DNA from: Streptomyces sp. NBC_00271
GTDB taxonomy: Bacteria > Actinomycetota > Actinomycetes > Streptomycetales > Streptomycetaceae
Length of the DNA: 64,000 nucleotides
Direction of reading: 5' to 3'
NCBI RefSeq assembly: GCF_036178845.1
Contig: NZ_CP108070.1
Location: forward strand, 7,998,001-8,062,000
Made by a program: the position numbers and the translations under genes. Positions 36,401 through 44,194 of the stretch are shown in pieces (the first letter of the stretch is position 1; each line of letters begins with the position of its first letter). Under the pieces are notes generated by a model that was not told the origin of the DNA, made no database searches, and saw only the letters and a list, made by a program, of their open reading frames with translations.

Positions 36401-36547
36401 ACCGTCGGTCAGCCGCTCCGTGGAGACGGTCCGGCCCGCGTCCAGGAGGAGCAGGGTGAGCAGCGCGCGGGGGCGGGGGCCACCGGGGTCCAAGGGGCTG
36501 CCGTCCGTGGTGCGGATCTCGAGGGGGCCCAGGATGCCGAAGCGCAT
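33470..36547 (-). CDS. AfsR/SARP-type multidomain regulator
   Basis: This 1025-residue protein resembles AfsR. It has an OmpR-type winged helix (MRFGILGPLEIRTTDGSPLD, to about residue 95), a BTAD helical domain (to about 245), an NB-ARC ATPase with P-loop GPGGAGKTRLAIEL (about 274-287) and LLVLDNCEHL, and C-terminal TPR-like helices. SARPs activate secondary-metabolite genes. Between the P-loop helix and VCLVELAPLTDP it contains an extra Ala/Asn/Asp-rich segment encoded by a hexameric DNA repeat (about residues 291-317). ATG 36547 begins exactly at the conserved N-terminus. Confidence 0.93.
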   Translation of the reverse strand: MRFGILGPLEIRTTDGSPLDPGGPRPRALLTLLLLDAGRTVSTERLTDGLYGADPPAGAANALQSQVSRLRRRLGPDTRIEADPTGYRIVVSPDAVDSHRFERLSRDGTAALTQGDHSRAAALLREALTLWRGPALADLPGAHAQVTRLEELRLGASQDLIDADLALGGAPALVPELRELLAAHPLSERLYGQLMRALHASGRAAEALTVYEEARRTLAEELGADPSPDLSALHLELLRDAGPAHRRLPAQLTRFVGRDDELARIGALLTQERLVTLTGPGGAGKTRLAIELAHANADARVDANARATDCVNAYAPVCLVELAPLTDPSQLPYALLTALGLREGFRTPSGDTTDRLLAALENRELLLVLDNCEHLVEDVAWITGLLLGACPGVRILATSRESLGITGEVLCPVPPLSAEPAARLFLDRAGAVRPGFAGHARVSDICAALDGLPLAIELAAARLRTLTPDELADRLTEHVGDDRFRLLSRGDRTKAPRHRTLRAVVEWSWELLDEEERELARRLTVFSGGATVEAVEAVCGTPFPEGLLASLTEKSFLEVTEGRYRMLQTIRAFGAEHLVRAGEQQRLRDAHAAYYLRLAERAEPLLRGDGQLPWLDRLTAEHGNLDAALRHLVRADREKALRLMAELSWFWRLRGLYGEQAATARELLAAVGAEPPAGLAEEYVLCVINALSGESGNPADQRRLARVEEILAGMSRPLRLPFTVVLWSVAGGPRPAANDRVRVQVGSDAWGRALLDVGLGFQEQFAGRPTASEESFARSLAGFRATGDRWGMANCLEPLGMFADWRGEHRRALALLDEGLSYVRELAAPEETSDLLRTRATVLLHQGELVEAREHFGQALTLARTVGLTDKVAGALRGLGDAARLAGDTGHARVRYESALEACAANWFSIGETVRILIGLGRSAATEGRLDEARDWARQAAGLAVESPGVLELAESAEALAALADSPERAAVLLGAAVGLRGAALRGDPEAVRNERGIREKLSPEAYEKAFEQGRVLGAAALTTD
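35603..35667. repeat. Degenerate hexamer repeat inside the SARP gene
   Basis: The stretch reads as successive hexamers ending in CG (TAAGCG, TTTACG, CAATCG, GTTGCG, CGAGCG, TTTGCG, TCGACG and so on). Its first 22 bases (35603-35624, core GCGTAAGCGTTTACGC) are identical to 52862-52883, in the same orientation, where the repeat is intergenic. In the SARP frame it encodes the Ala/Asn-rich insert. Confidence 0.8.
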
Positions 36548-36576
36548 TCGGCAGATTCTGGCAGGTCCGGACAACA

Positions 36577-36610
36577 AAAAACCGGCCCACCGTGAGGTGG
36601 ACCGGTTTTT
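36577..36610 (-). terminator. Terminator of rpmB
   Basis: AAAAACCGG-C-CCACC and GGTGG-A-CCGGTTTTT pair around GTGA, with A/T tracts on both sides, so it works in both directions. It separates rpmB from the SARP gene. Confidence 0.93.
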
Positions 36611-36683
36611 AGCGAACCAGCAGTGGCCGCGCGCATGCGGGTCCCCCCTGCTCGAGCGGAGTCGAGAGCTTGGGGGAGTTGCG

Positions 36684-36869
36684 TCAGCGCGAGACCTTGC
36701 CGGCCTTGATGCACGAGGTGCAAGCGTTCACGCGCTTCGGCGTCCCGCCCACCACGGTACGGACGCGCTGGATGTTGGGGTTCCAGCGACGGGACGTACG
36801 GCGGTGCGAGTGCGAGATGTTGTTGCCGAAGCCCGGCCCCTTGCCGCAGACGTCGCAGTTGGCAGCCAC
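36684..36869 (-). CDS. rpmB: 50S ribosomal protein L28, zinc-binding form
   Basis: This 61-residue L28 has [36 protein letters not shown] and a C-terminal [12 protein letters not shown]. Both CxxC pairs are intact, so this is the zinc-containing form, normally expressed when zinc is sufficient; Streptomyces often carry a second, Cys-free L28 under Zur control. GTG 36869 follows GGAG. Confidence 0.96.
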   Translation of the reverse strand: MAANCDVCGKGPGFGNNISHSHRRTSRRWNPNIQRVRTVVGGTPKRVNACTSCIKAGKVSR

Positions 36870-37128
36870 GGGTCACTCCAAAGACTTCAGATGCTCTTAC
36901 GGTTGATCCCGGCATGCCGGAATCGAGATCTAGGATCTGAGTGGCGGTGCCAGGGGGAAGACCCGATCGAATCGGGCAACTGGAGCAGCATACAACGACT
37001 GCGTCCGGAGAACGAAACTACCATGGCTGCCCCGGGGCTCACCCCGGCCCTCCTTGGGGCCCCCTACCGCCAGTAACCCATTCTGGGTCTACGCTGCGTG
37101 CCACGTCCAGAGGCTCAAGGAGGCGCAG

Positions 37129-38997
37129 GTGCCGCAGGTGCCGCAGACATTGGATGCTCTCGCGGTGCGCACCTGGTGCGGCCTCGCGCTGGAGGCGCTG
37201 GGGCGGGCGCGCGAGGAGATCGATGCCATCAATGTCTACCCGGTCGCGGACGGGGACACCGGGACGAATCTGTATCTGACGGTGGAGTCGGCGGCAGCGG
37301 CGGTGGAGGCGGTTTTCGCGGGCTACGAGACGGTGACGGGCGTCGCCGGTCCCACGGGGTCCGCTGTCTCCGGGGCCGTTTCCACGGGAGTCACGGGGGC
37401 CGGTCTGCCCACGCTCGCCGACGCCGTGCGGGCGATGGCGCACGGGGCGCTGATCGGGGCCCGCGGGAACTCCGGGACGATCCTCGCGCAGTTGCTGCGC
37501 GGCATGGCACAGGTGCTCGCCGCCGACGGTGAGGTCGATGGCGCGGCTGCTGGTGAGGTCGACGGTGCGGCCGGTGGTGGGACCGGCGGTGCGACCGAGG
37601 GTGAGACCGCTCACACCGACGGACAGGCCCTCCGGCTGGCCCTCCGGCAGGCCGCCGACTCCGCACGCGAAGCCGTCGCGCACCCCGTGGAGGGCACGGT
37701 CCTCACGGTCGCCACGGCCGCCGCCGAGGCGGCCACCGGCACGGAGGGCGACTGCGGCACGGTCGCGTGCGCGGCGTACGAGGGAGCACGGGCGGCCCTC
37801 ATGGCGACCCCCGGCCAGCTGGCCGTGCTGGAGCGTGCCGGCGTGGTCGACGCGGGTGGGCGGGGGCTGCTGGCGGTGCTGGCGGCACTGGCGGAGACGT
37901 TCACGGGGGAGTCCCCGGGCGCCGGACGGGTGGCGGTCGAGGTCCACACGCGCGTGAATGGCATGGACGGCGTGAAGGGCATGAACGGCGTGAGTGGCGT
38001 GGACCGTGTGGATGGCGTGGACCGTGTGGATGTGAACGGCGTGTGCGTGGACGGCCCGCCGGGGGAGGACAGTCCGGCCTTCGAGGTGACCTACCTGCTG
38101 GAGGCGGAGGACGCGGACGTGGCGCGGCTGCGGGCCCGGCTCGACCGCCTCGGCAACTCGCTCGTCGTGGTCGGCGGGGACGGGCTGTGGAACGTCCATG
38201 TGCACGCGGACGACGCCGGTGCCGCCGTGGAGGCGGGGGTCGAGGCCGGGCGGCCGTACCGGATCCGGATCACGCACTTCGGGCTCGGCGACGCCCACAC
38301 GGCGGGCGCGGCCGGGCGGCCGCCCCGGGAGCGGGCGCAGCGGGCCGTGGTGGCGGTCGTGCCCGGCGAAGGGCTGGCCGGGCTGTACGCCGAGGCCGGG
38401 GCGACCACCGTGCTCGCGCGGCCCGGGGAACCGCCCGCGAGCGGGGAACTCGTCGAGGCCGTACGCCGGGCCCACGCGCGCGAGGTGGTGCTACTGCCCA
38501 ATGACGCCGACCTGCGCCACACCGCGGCGGCCGCCGCCGAGCAGGCCCGTACGGAGGGCGTCCGGGTCGCGCTGATCCCGACCCGCTCCGCGGTCCAGGG
38601 CATCGCCGCGCTCGCCGTCCACGAGCCCGAACGCCGCTTCGACGAGGACGTCGTCGCCATGACCTCCGCGGCGGGCGCCACGCGTTACGCCGAGGTCGCC
38701 GTCGCCGAGCGTCAGTCCTGGACCATGGCCGGCATCTGCCAGGCAGGCGACGTCCTCGGGCTCATCGACGGCGATGTCGCCGTGATCGGCTCCGACATCA
38801 CCGCCACCGCCGAAACCGTCCTCGACCGCATGCTCGCCGCCGGCGGGGAGATGGTCACCCTCGTCCTGGGCGACGAGGCTCCCGGCTCCATCGCCGCCCA
38901 CCTCGAAGCACGGGTCCGGGAGTCGTACTTGGCGGTGGACACGGTGGCGTACCGGGGCGGTCGACAGGGCGCGTTGCTGCTGATCGGGGTGGAGTAG
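37129..38997 (+). CDS. DAK2-domain, FakA-like kinase protein
   Basis: This 622-residue protein has an N-terminal DhaL/DAK2 ATP-binding domain with the Mg-binding motif NVYPVADGDTGTNLYLT and ARGNSGTILAQLLRG. A middle domain and a FakA-type C-terminal domain (VVAMTSAAGATRYAEVAVAE, then GDVLGLIDGDVAVIGSDI) follow. FakA phosphorylates fatty acids presented by DegV-type FakB proteins. GTG 37129 follows AAGGAGG at 5 nt. Two low-complexity inserts occur: GEVDGAAAGEVDGAAGG near residue 137 and a 33-residue repeat at about 276-308. It precedes recG in the conserved backbone. Confidence 0.88.
   Translation: MPQVPQTLDALAVRTWCGLALEALGRAREEIDAINVYPVADGDTGTNLYLTVESAAAAVEAVFAGYETVTGVAGPTGSAVSGAVSTGVTGAGLPTLADAVRAMAHGALIGARGNSGTILAQLLRGMAQVLAADGEVDGAAAGEVDGAAGGGTGGATEGETAHTDGQALRLALRQAADSAREAVAHPVEGTVLTVATAAAEAATGTEGDCGTVACAAYEGARAALMATPGQLAVLERAGVVDAGGRGLLAVLAALAETFTGESPGAGRVAVEVHTRVNGMDGVKGMNGVSGVDRVDGVDRVDVNGVCVDGPPGEDSPAFEVTYLLEAEDADVARLRARLDRLGNSLVVVGGDGLWNVHVHADDAGAAVEAGVEAGRPYRIRITHFGLGDAHTAGAAGRPPRERAQRAVVAVVPGEGLAGLYAEAGATTVLARPGEPPASGELVEAVRRAHAREVVLLPNDADLRHTAAAAAEQARTEGVRVALIPTRSAVQGIAALAVHEPERRFDEDVVAMTSAAGATRYAEVAVAERQSWTMAGICQAGDVLGLIDGDVAVIGSDITATAETVLDRMLAAGGEMVTLVLGDEAPGSIAAHLEARVRESYLAVDTVAYRGGRQGALLLIGVE
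37954..38052 (+). repeat. 9-bp tandem repeat in the FakA-like gene
   Basis: Variants of GGCGTGGAC (GGCATGGAC, GGCGTGAAG, CGTGTGGAT) run for about 99 bp and encode an alternating Gly/Arg-Val/Met-Asp/Asn/Ser series. It lies in the linker after the DAK2 domain and keeps the frame. Confidence 0.85.
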
Positions 38998-39115
38998 CCG
39001 CCGGGGGCTCCGCCTCGGGGCGCCGGGTGTGTTCTTCGGCCGCCGGTGGGTGGGGGCTGGGCGCGCGGTTCCCCGCGCCCCGCCCCGGCCCGTCACTGGT
39101 CCCGCTGTTCCTCCA

Positions 39116-42100
39116 TCACGCCTTCTCCGTCACGCCCAGCATGTTCTCCGCCTCGGCCCGACGCGCCTGGGCGGCCTCCCCGTCCACACCCGCGTACGCG
39201 GAAAGCACCGCACGCGCGCGTGCGGCCGCCGCCGCGGGTCGGAGCAGATCGGCCTCCAGCCACCCCGCCGCGAGCTCGGCCCCGGTGCGCGCGTCGAGGG
39301 CGTCGTCCCCGAGGGACGCGAAGACGGAGATGGCCCGCGTGTAGTGGGCCAGAGCCTCCTCCGTGTCGTCCGGAACGGAACGGGCGATCAGGTCACCGAA
39401 CTGCCGATGGGTGTGACCGAGTTCGGCGACAAGGCGATGACGGGCCTCCGCGGCATCGGAGCCCGCCATGGCGTCCGAGGCCTCCACAGCCTCGGCCCCA
39501 ACGGAGGACGACACCGCCCGAAGTCCCTCCTCGCACTCCCGCACCGCCGCCGCCATCGACTCCCGCGCCCCGTCCAGCCCTGAGTCCGTACGCAGCGCGA
39601 CCCACGCCCGGGCCCGCAGCGACCGGATCAGACCGTGGACGTTGCCGAGGCCACGCCACAGGTCACCGGCGCGCGCGTACGCCTGCTCGGCCTGCGCGGG
39701 CAGTTCGGCGTGGCCGAGCGCCTCGGCGGCGAGATGGGCGAGCATCGCGTGGTCACGCTGCTCGGGCCAGTGCCGGGCGACGTCCGCGGCCCGCAGCCAG
39801 TGCTCGGCCGCCGCACGGTGTTCGCCGAGCTCGGTGAGACAGTCGCCGAGCCACCACCGCGTCTGCACGATCGCACCGTCGCCGTGCATGTCGGTGGTCA
39901 GGTCGGGCAGCGCCGACTCCAGGATCTCCGCGGCCTCGGCCCACCGCCCCTGACGGAGCAGGAACCCGCCGAGCTGGTGCCGGGCCCAGGCGCCGAGTGT
40001 GGGTCCCTCGCCCGCCTCGTCGGCCCAGTGCGCGGCCTCCAGGGCGTGTTCCGAGGCGGGCCCGAACTGCCCGGTGGCGCCCAGGACCTCGGCGAGCTGC
40101 AGGTGCAGCTGCGCGTGCCCCATCGGCTCCAGGCGAGGCCCTCCGTGCTCCAGCGCCGCGCGTGCGGCCCGCTCGGCCTCCTCCGCGTCGCCCAGGTGCC
40201 GGGCGATCCCGGCGAGCCGGGACTCGTACTCGACGGCGAACCACGGCAACCCCGCGGCCACGAACGCCGCCGCGGCCTGCGCGAGCAGTTCCGCGGCGGC
40301 CTCGGCGTCCCCGGCGTGCGCCGCGAGCTCCCCGAGCATCGCCCGCGCCTCCGCGGCCCGCGAGGCCATCCGCACGTCCGAGAGGTGCGGCTCGGCCAGC
40401 GCCAGCAGTTCCCGTACGGCCGCCTCGGCGGCGCCCACGACCTCGTCCCCGCCGGTCCCGGAATCGCCGGTCCCGGAACCGGCCGTCCCGGAGGCCGTCG
40501 CCCCCGACTCGCCCGCGTCCTCGTTCGCGTCCTCCTGCACCAACAGCATCAATATCCGCGCCCGTCCCACCAGCACGGACGCCGCCTGGGACACCCCCGT
40601 CCCGCCGTCCGCGAGGAGGGCGAGCACCCCCTCGTACAGCTCCGAGACGGTCGCGAGCGCCTCCTCGGGCCCGCCGGTGAGGGCGAGGACGTACGCGGCG
40701 CGGGCACGGGCCGCGAGCGCCTCACCGGGGTCGCTCGCCTCGGCGTAGAGCTCGGCCGCCTCATGGAAGAGCTCGATGCCTTCGGGACCTCGTTCCATCG
40801 CCGCGTGGTCGGCGATCTCCGCGCGGTCCCGGACGTCCAGCTCCTGGCCCTCGGCGGCCCGTGAGGCCGCCGCCCAGGCCTCGACGGCGTCCGGGCTCCG
40901 GGTCGCGGACAGTCGCCGGGCCTCGGCGAGCAGCGCCGAGAGCGAGGACGGGTCCGAGCCGGCGTCCGACTCCACGACGGCGGCCGACGATCGGGCCGAA
41001 GCCGAAGCCGCCGCGGAACCCGAACCCGAACCCGAACCCGCAGCGGAGGCCGAAGGCGACAAGTGTCGCGTGGACCGGGACCGCACCCCCAGCGGCAGGC
41101 GCTCGACCAACGGCCGCTGATCCATCCGCCCACGAGCCCGCTCACTGACGTACGACGTGCCGTTGCGCGCGTCGAAGAGCGCCGCCAGGGAAAGGGCCTC
41201 CCCGCGCGCGTGGACAGCGAGCCCTCTCGCGGTCCACTCCCGGCCGGCCGGTCCCGGCACCGGCTGATCGCCGAGACCGAGCCCGGTCAGGCGGTCCATG
41301 AGGAGGGCCGTCACGGCCATGAAGTCGAGCCTGCTGCGCGGGTCCCCGGAGTCGGTGAAGTAGGCGGGCCGCTCCGCGAGCAGCTCCAGGGCGCGCGCCT
41401 CGTTGCCGGAGAGCGCGCAGAACTCCACGTGGTCCGCGTACGCGCCGCGCATGCTCTCCATGGGGCGCACCAGCCGGAAGCCCCGCAGGTGATGGGCCCG
41501 GGCCTCGTCCAGGCGGCCCAGACGCAGCAGGGGGACCAGCGAGGACGCCAGGACGGTGTGCGGCTCGTGGGCGCACGTGTACTCGCCCTCCAGAACCGGG
41601 CGCCACAGTTCCAGCGCCTCCTCGTCGGCGTCGCGCTCCGCCCGCCACCACCCCTGGCTGTGGAGTTCGCACGCGTGGCAGTCGGCCATGGTGTCCCGGT
41701 CGGCGGCCAGCCAGGCGGTGTACGCCCGCTCGGCGCGCCCCAGGTCGCCCAGGTGCGCGGCGACGCTGAACTCGGCTCCGCGCACCGCCCGTTCGGAGTG
41801 TCCGGCCAGCCGGTAACGGTGCTCCATCTCGCCGAGCCACTTCTCTATGGAGGCGAGCGGGATGTGCGGCTGGTCGAGCATGCCGGCCGACATCCACTTG
41901 AAGACCCAGTGCAGGGAGTGGGTCTCGTACTCGTCGAAGTCCTCGGGGCGCTCGTCCCACATGCGCAGCAGACGCGCGAAGGGGACGAACATCTTGTCCT
42001 TCTCGGAGCTGTAGTTGTAGACCTTCAGCTGGTGTCCGAGCGCCTCGATCACGGCGAGCGGGATGTTCAGCTTCTCGGCCTCGACGAGCAGTTGCTCCGC

Positions 42101-42193
42101 GCGCGCGTTGCGTGCGGGACCCTCCGGCTGCTCCTGGTTGTCCGCCATCGCCTGGCGCAGGGTGTCGAAGTCCATGCCCATGGCCTGGCTCAT
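39116..42193 (-). CDS. Large tetratricopeptide-repeat protein paired with HSP90
   Basis: This 1025-residue soluble protein consists of helix-turn-helix repeats (for example RAVRGAEFSVAAHLGDLGRA, RAARAALEHGGPRLEPMGHA and HYTRAISVFASLGDDALDAR). A Ser/Ala/Gly linker (GSGSGSGSAAASASA, encoded by a CCCGAA repeat near 41021-41046) divides it into N- and C-terminal halves. No enzymatic motif is visible. ATG 42193 overlaps the HSP90 stop by 4 nt (ATGA), so synthesis is coupled. TPR domains are the classic docking modules of eukaryotic HSP90 cochaperones, so a cochaperone or client-adaptor role is a reasonable inference. Its helical repeats also resemble STAND sensors, but no ATPase is attached. Confidence 0.8.
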   Translation of the reverse strand: MSQAMGMDFDTLRQAMADNQEQPEGPARNARAEQLLVEAEKLNIPLAVIEALGHQLKVYNYSSEKDKMFVPFARLLRMWDERPEDFDEYETHSLHWVFKWMSAGMLDQPHIPLASIEKWLGEMEHRYRLAGHSERAVRGAEFSVAAHLGDLGRAERAYTAWLAADRDTMADCHACELHSQGWWRAERDADEEALELWRPVLEGEYTCAHEPHTVLASSLVPLLRLGRLDEARAHHLRGFRLVRPMESMRGAYADHVEFCALSGNEARALELLAERPAYFTDSGDPRSRLDFMAVTALLMDRLTGLGLGDQPVPGPAGREWTARGLAVHARGEALSLAALFDARNGTSYVSERARGRMDQRPLVERLPLGVRSRSTRHLSPSASAAGSGSGSGSAAASASARSSAAVVESDAGSDPSSLSALLAEARRLSATRSPDAVEAWAAASRAAEGQELDVRDRAEIADHAAMERGPEGIELFHEAAELYAEASDPGEALAARARAAYVLALTGGPEEALATVSELYEGVLALLADGGTGVSQAASVLVGRARILMLLVQEDANEDAGESGATASGTAGSGTGDSGTGGDEVVGAAEAAVRELLALAEPHLSDVRMASRAAEARAMLGELAAHAGDAEAAAELLAQAAAAFVAAGLPWFAVEYESRLAGIARHLGDAEEAERAARAALEHGGPRLEPMGHAQLHLQLAEVLGATGQFGPASEHALEAAHWADEAGEGPTLGAWARHQLGGFLLRQGRWAEAAEILESALPDLTTDMHGDGAIVQTRWWLGDCLTELGEHRAAAEHWLRAADVARHWPEQRDHAMLAHLAAEALGHAELPAQAEQAYARAGDLWRGLGNVHGLIRSLRARAWVALRTDSGLDGARESMAAAVRECEEGLRAVSSSVGAEAVEASDAMAGSDAAEARHRLVAELGHTHRQFGDLIARSVPDDTEEALAHYTRAISVFASLGDDALDARTGAELAAGWLEADLLRPAAAAARARAVLSAYAGVDGEAAQARRAEAENMLGVTEKA

Positions 42194-44028
42194 CGGAGGT
42201 CGTCCTTCCCGGGCTCGGTGTGGGTGGCCCACTCCAGGAGGCCGATGAACGCGCGGTTGAGGAGCGCGGAGTCGGCGGGCCGCAGGGGGCGCTGCGCCAT
42301 GAGGAGGGCCTGTCCGTAGAGGGACTCCGTGGCGGTGCCTATCAGCTCCGGGTCGCGCAGTGAACTGATCCTTCTGATCAGTGGGTTGAGGTGGTTGAGG
42401 ACCAGGCGGGCACGGGGCGCGCTGCCGCGCAGCGAGCCGAGAATGCCCGCCCACAGGTCGTCGGCCTGCTCCTCGGCCTCCGCGCGGGCCTGCTCGTGGC
42501 GGGCCGCCCGGTCGTCCAGGTGCAGGGCGGGCACGGAGAGCGGGTGGAAGGCGCGCAGCACCACGTCGCAGCCCAGGGGGTCGAGCTTGGCCCGGGCGGC
42601 CATCAGGAAGCCCGAGAGGGCCAGTTCCTCGGCCGGGTCGACGGCGTCCAGGTGCGCCGTCACGGTGTCCGCGTCCAGCTCCGAGACGACCGTCCCCGGA
42701 CGCACCGACGGCAGCGCCTCGACCAGCTCGCTGTCGTACGTGTAGCCGCCGTTGATCACCCCGATGCCCTGGGCGGAGGCGATGGGCGCGACCTGCCGGT
42801 ACTCCTCCACGGTCCGCGTGAAGTGCACCACCGGGTGGCGCAGCGCGAACTCCTCCAGGGACAGCCGTCCGTCGGTCGTCTCGAAGGGCAGCCACGGCAG
42901 CATCGTGCGCAGCATCTCGTTGTCGTGCCGCGCCAGGGACTTCACACCCAGGTGGTGGACCGACAGGAAGGCCGCCAGCCGCTCCGGGTCGCCCGCCGCG
43001 AGCCCCGTCAGCCACGACCGGATGCGCTCGCCCAGGGCCTCGCGTACGGCCGCCAGGGTCTCGTCCTCGTACAGCGACTCGCGCGAGGCGGTGGGCCGCA
43101 GGCTGTCCGTGTCCAGGACGCAGCGCACGAAGAACGCCCAGTCGGGCAACAGCTGTTCGGCCCGCTCGGTGAGCAGCATGCCCTTCAGATGCACCCGATG
43201 GCTCGCGCGCTGGGCAGGGCTGACCGCCGACGGCAGGACGTACGCCACGCCGCGGACTCCGGCGAGCGGCACGTTCAGGTCGATCGTGTCCAGCGGTGTG
43301 AAGCCGAACAGGTCGTGGCAGTGACGGGCCAGGGCCACCCTGCGGGTGGCGGGGCTCGGATGGGTGCGGTCCCAGGGCGCGGGAAGCTCCGCGATCGCCT
43401 CGTCGCCGACCCGTACGTCGTACGGCAGCAGCGAGCCGAAGTCCCGGGCCAGGGAGCGGACCCGCTCCTCGGTGAGCCATTCGCCGGCTCCGGCGCGCGC
43501 CACCAGGTGCACGGTGGTACCCGGTTCGGGACGGGCCTCGTGCGGCAGTGTGCGCACGGTGTACGAGCCGTCGTCGGTCGCCGTCCACTCCACGGGCGCC
43601 GCGTCGGGCGTACGCGCGCTGCGGCTGACGACGCGGATGCGTTCGGCGACCACGAAGCACGCCAGCAACCCGATGCCGAACTGCCCCAGAAAGTCGGAGC
43701 GCGCCGCCTGCAGGCCGTCCTCCCGCTTGGAACTGCGGCCGATCGTGGCGAGGAGGCTGTGCACGTCGGACTCGGTGAGCCCGATGCCGGAGTCCTCCAC
43801 ACGCAGGGTGCCGCCCTCGGCGTACAGGCGCACGGCGGCCGGGGCGTCGGGCTGCTCCGCCCGCCGGGCGGTGATCGCGTCCACAGCGTTCTGCAGCAGT
43901 TCGCGCAGGTAGACCTTGGGGCTGGAGTAGAGGTGATGGGAGAGCAGGTCCACCAGACCACGCAGGTCGACCTGGAAGGTGTGAGGTGACTGGGATGCCT
44001 GTGATGACTGTGAGGTCTGGGAGTCCAT
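42190..44028 (-). CDS. HSP90-family chaperone (divergent HtpG-like)
   Basis: This 612-residue protein has a Ser/Gln-rich start (MDSQTSQSSQASQSPHTFQV) and a GHKL ATPase: LRELLQNAVDAI (catalytic Glu and Asn), VEDSGIGLTESDV, ATIGRSSKRED and lid GQFGIGLLACFVVAERIRVV. The middle domain has the catalytic-Arg motif PTASRESLYED. The C-terminal dimerisation region is recognisable but divergent. Length is close to HtpG (about 620). It is the first gene of a two-gene unit with the TPR protein and is absent at this position in S. coelicolor as I recall it. Confidence 0.9.
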   Translation of the reverse strand: MDSQTSQSSQASQSPHTFQVDLRGLVDLLSHHLYSSPKVYLRELLQNAVDAITARRAEQPDAPAAVRLYAEGGTLRVEDSGIGLTESDVHSLLATIGRSSKREDGLQAARSDFLGQFGIGLLACFVVAERIRVVSRSARTPDAAPVEWTATDDGSYTVRTLPHEARPEPGTTVHLVARAGAGEWLTEERVRSLARDFGSLLPYDVRVGDEAIAELPAPWDRTHPSPATRRVALARHCHDLFGFTPLDTIDLNVPLAGVRGVAYVLPSAVSPAQRASHRVHLKGMLLTERAEQLLPDWAFFVRCVLDTDSLRPTASRESLYEDETLAAVREALGERIRSWLTGLAAGDPERLAAFLSVHHLGVKSLARHDNEMLRTMLPWLPFETTDGRLSLEEFALRHPVVHFTRTVEEYRQVAPIASAQGIGVINGGYTYDSELVEALPSVRPGTVVSELDADTVTAHLDAVDPAEELALSGFLMAARAKLDPLGCDVVLRAFHPLSVPALHLDDRAARHEQARAEAEEQADDLWAGILGSLRGSAPRARLVLNHLNPLIRRISSLRDPELIGTATESLYGQALLMAQRPLRPADSALLNRAFIGLLEWATHTEPGKDDLR

Positions 44029-44194
44029 CGTCGCTGCGCCGAGGGTGGGGGGACGTGCGACGGCGCGGGGTCGGGCGGTCCCGGGGGACGGTGACCGCGA
44101 AGAGGGCCGGAGCGCGTCATCCTAGGCCCGGAACGAGCCGTCTGACCAGCAGATTTCCGGGACGTATACGGCAATGTCAGTGGTGTGGTGTGCA

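Noticed and set aside
37033..37076. Start of the FakA-like gene at 37054
   Set aside because: GTG 37129 has an ideal AAGGAGG site and begins the conserved region; the upstream codons include stop-proximal repeats without bias.
39116..42193. TPR protein as a STAND-type defence NTPase
   Set aside because: No Walker A/B or NB-ARC motif is visible; the only ATPase in the unit is the HSP90 GHKL domain.
42194..43660. N-terminal extension of the TPR protein through the HSP90 gene
   Set aside because: The frame is open upstream only because of GC bias; the ATG at 42193 overlaps the HSP90 stop and begins conserved sequence.
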